The position numbers and the translations under genes are program-made. A stretch of DNA of 64,000 nt from Vibrio tritonius (GTDB taxonomy: Bacteria > Pseudomonadota > Gammaproteobacteria > Enterobacterales > Vibrionaceae), in NCBI RefSeq assembly GCF_001547935.1, contig NZ_AP014636.1:1723203-1787202 (forward strand), given 5' to 3'. Positions 63,945 through 64,000 of this stretch are shown here, one piece after another. The stretch's first letter is position 1. Each line of letters begins with the position of its first letter. Below the pieces are notes generated by a model, which saw only the letters and a program-made list of their open reading frames with translations, ran no database searches and was not told the DNA's origin.

Positions 63945-64000
63945 TTGTACAGCATCTATAAGCAAATACAAGAAAAAGGTGAACAACCACTTTTAGATAA

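Overview
The window is a gene-dense stretch of gamma-proteobacterial DNA that reads as Vibrio chromosome 2 close to its replication origin. The main evidence is the right edge. There, parB2 and parA2 of the second-chromosome partition system lie together, and the sequence holds four exact copies of the Vibrio chromosome-2 centromere motif (parS2, NTTTACANTGTAAAN) at 32713, 57924, 57968 and 58010. Vibrio-type neighbours agree: mtlADR with a large CRP-rich leader, putP/putA with a detached PutA C-terminal domain, nagB, tmcA, a phaBA-phasin-phaC cluster, and ribB under an FMN riboswitch. No rRNA, tRNA, prophage, integron or CRISPR array was found.

Layout: 1-2.7 kb holds the end of nhaD, a well-folded candidate structured RNA with a terminator, and a MetE-like methyltransferase. 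2.8-5.4 kb holds an alkylation-repair pair (Ada-AlkA fusion plus Ogt) and a DoxX protein. 5.8-9.3 kb holds hdfR/maoP, a small DUF3081-like protein, nagB and a bactofilin gene whose start overlaps the end of an M23 peptidase gene. 10.2-14.6 kb is the mannitol operon mtlA-mtlD-mtlR with five CRP-like sites and a probable antisense MtlS RNA. 14.7-24.5 kb is a hexuronate locus: GntR regulator, uxaA, uxaC, a TRAP transporter, uxuB and uxuA. It is followed by a TauE exporter and an AT-rich spacer.

26.5-30.7 kb makes and stores polyhydroxyalkanoate (phaB, phaA, phasin, phaC). 30.9-34.2 kb has a secreted carboxylesterase and a REP-type tyrosine transposase bracketed by three direct and three inverted copies of a 9-bp repeat. 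34.2-37 kb is a siderophore/cobalamin-type ABC importer. 37.4-44.4 kb contains a periplasmic binding protein, dsdA, ribB, an aldehyde dehydrogenase and a chemoreceptor. 45-51.7 kb is the proline-use locus (putP, split PutA domain, putA, AraC regulator). 52-57.8 kb has two paralogous periplasmic coiled-coil/PEGA proteins (one with a sulfatase-modifying-factor-like domain lacking the usual cysteines), pdxH and a DUF342/FapA-type protein. 58-64 kb has tmcA, an orphan potD-like gene and parB2/parA2.

The theme is carbon and nitrogen acquisition (mannitol, glucosamine-6-P, hexuronates, proline, D-serine, iron or B12, polyamines) plus carbon storage, next to the chromosome-2 segregation machinery. 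A family of roughly 190-285 bp palindromic miniature elements with ends TATACCCAA/TTGGGTATA is scattered through the region. Its ends repeatedly abut rho-independent terminators, and one copy supplies the last codons of dsdA. The items most worth following up are the parS2 sites and their spacing, the structured RNA near 1.3 kb, the RAYT element with its repeats, the PEGA protein pair and the miniature-element family.
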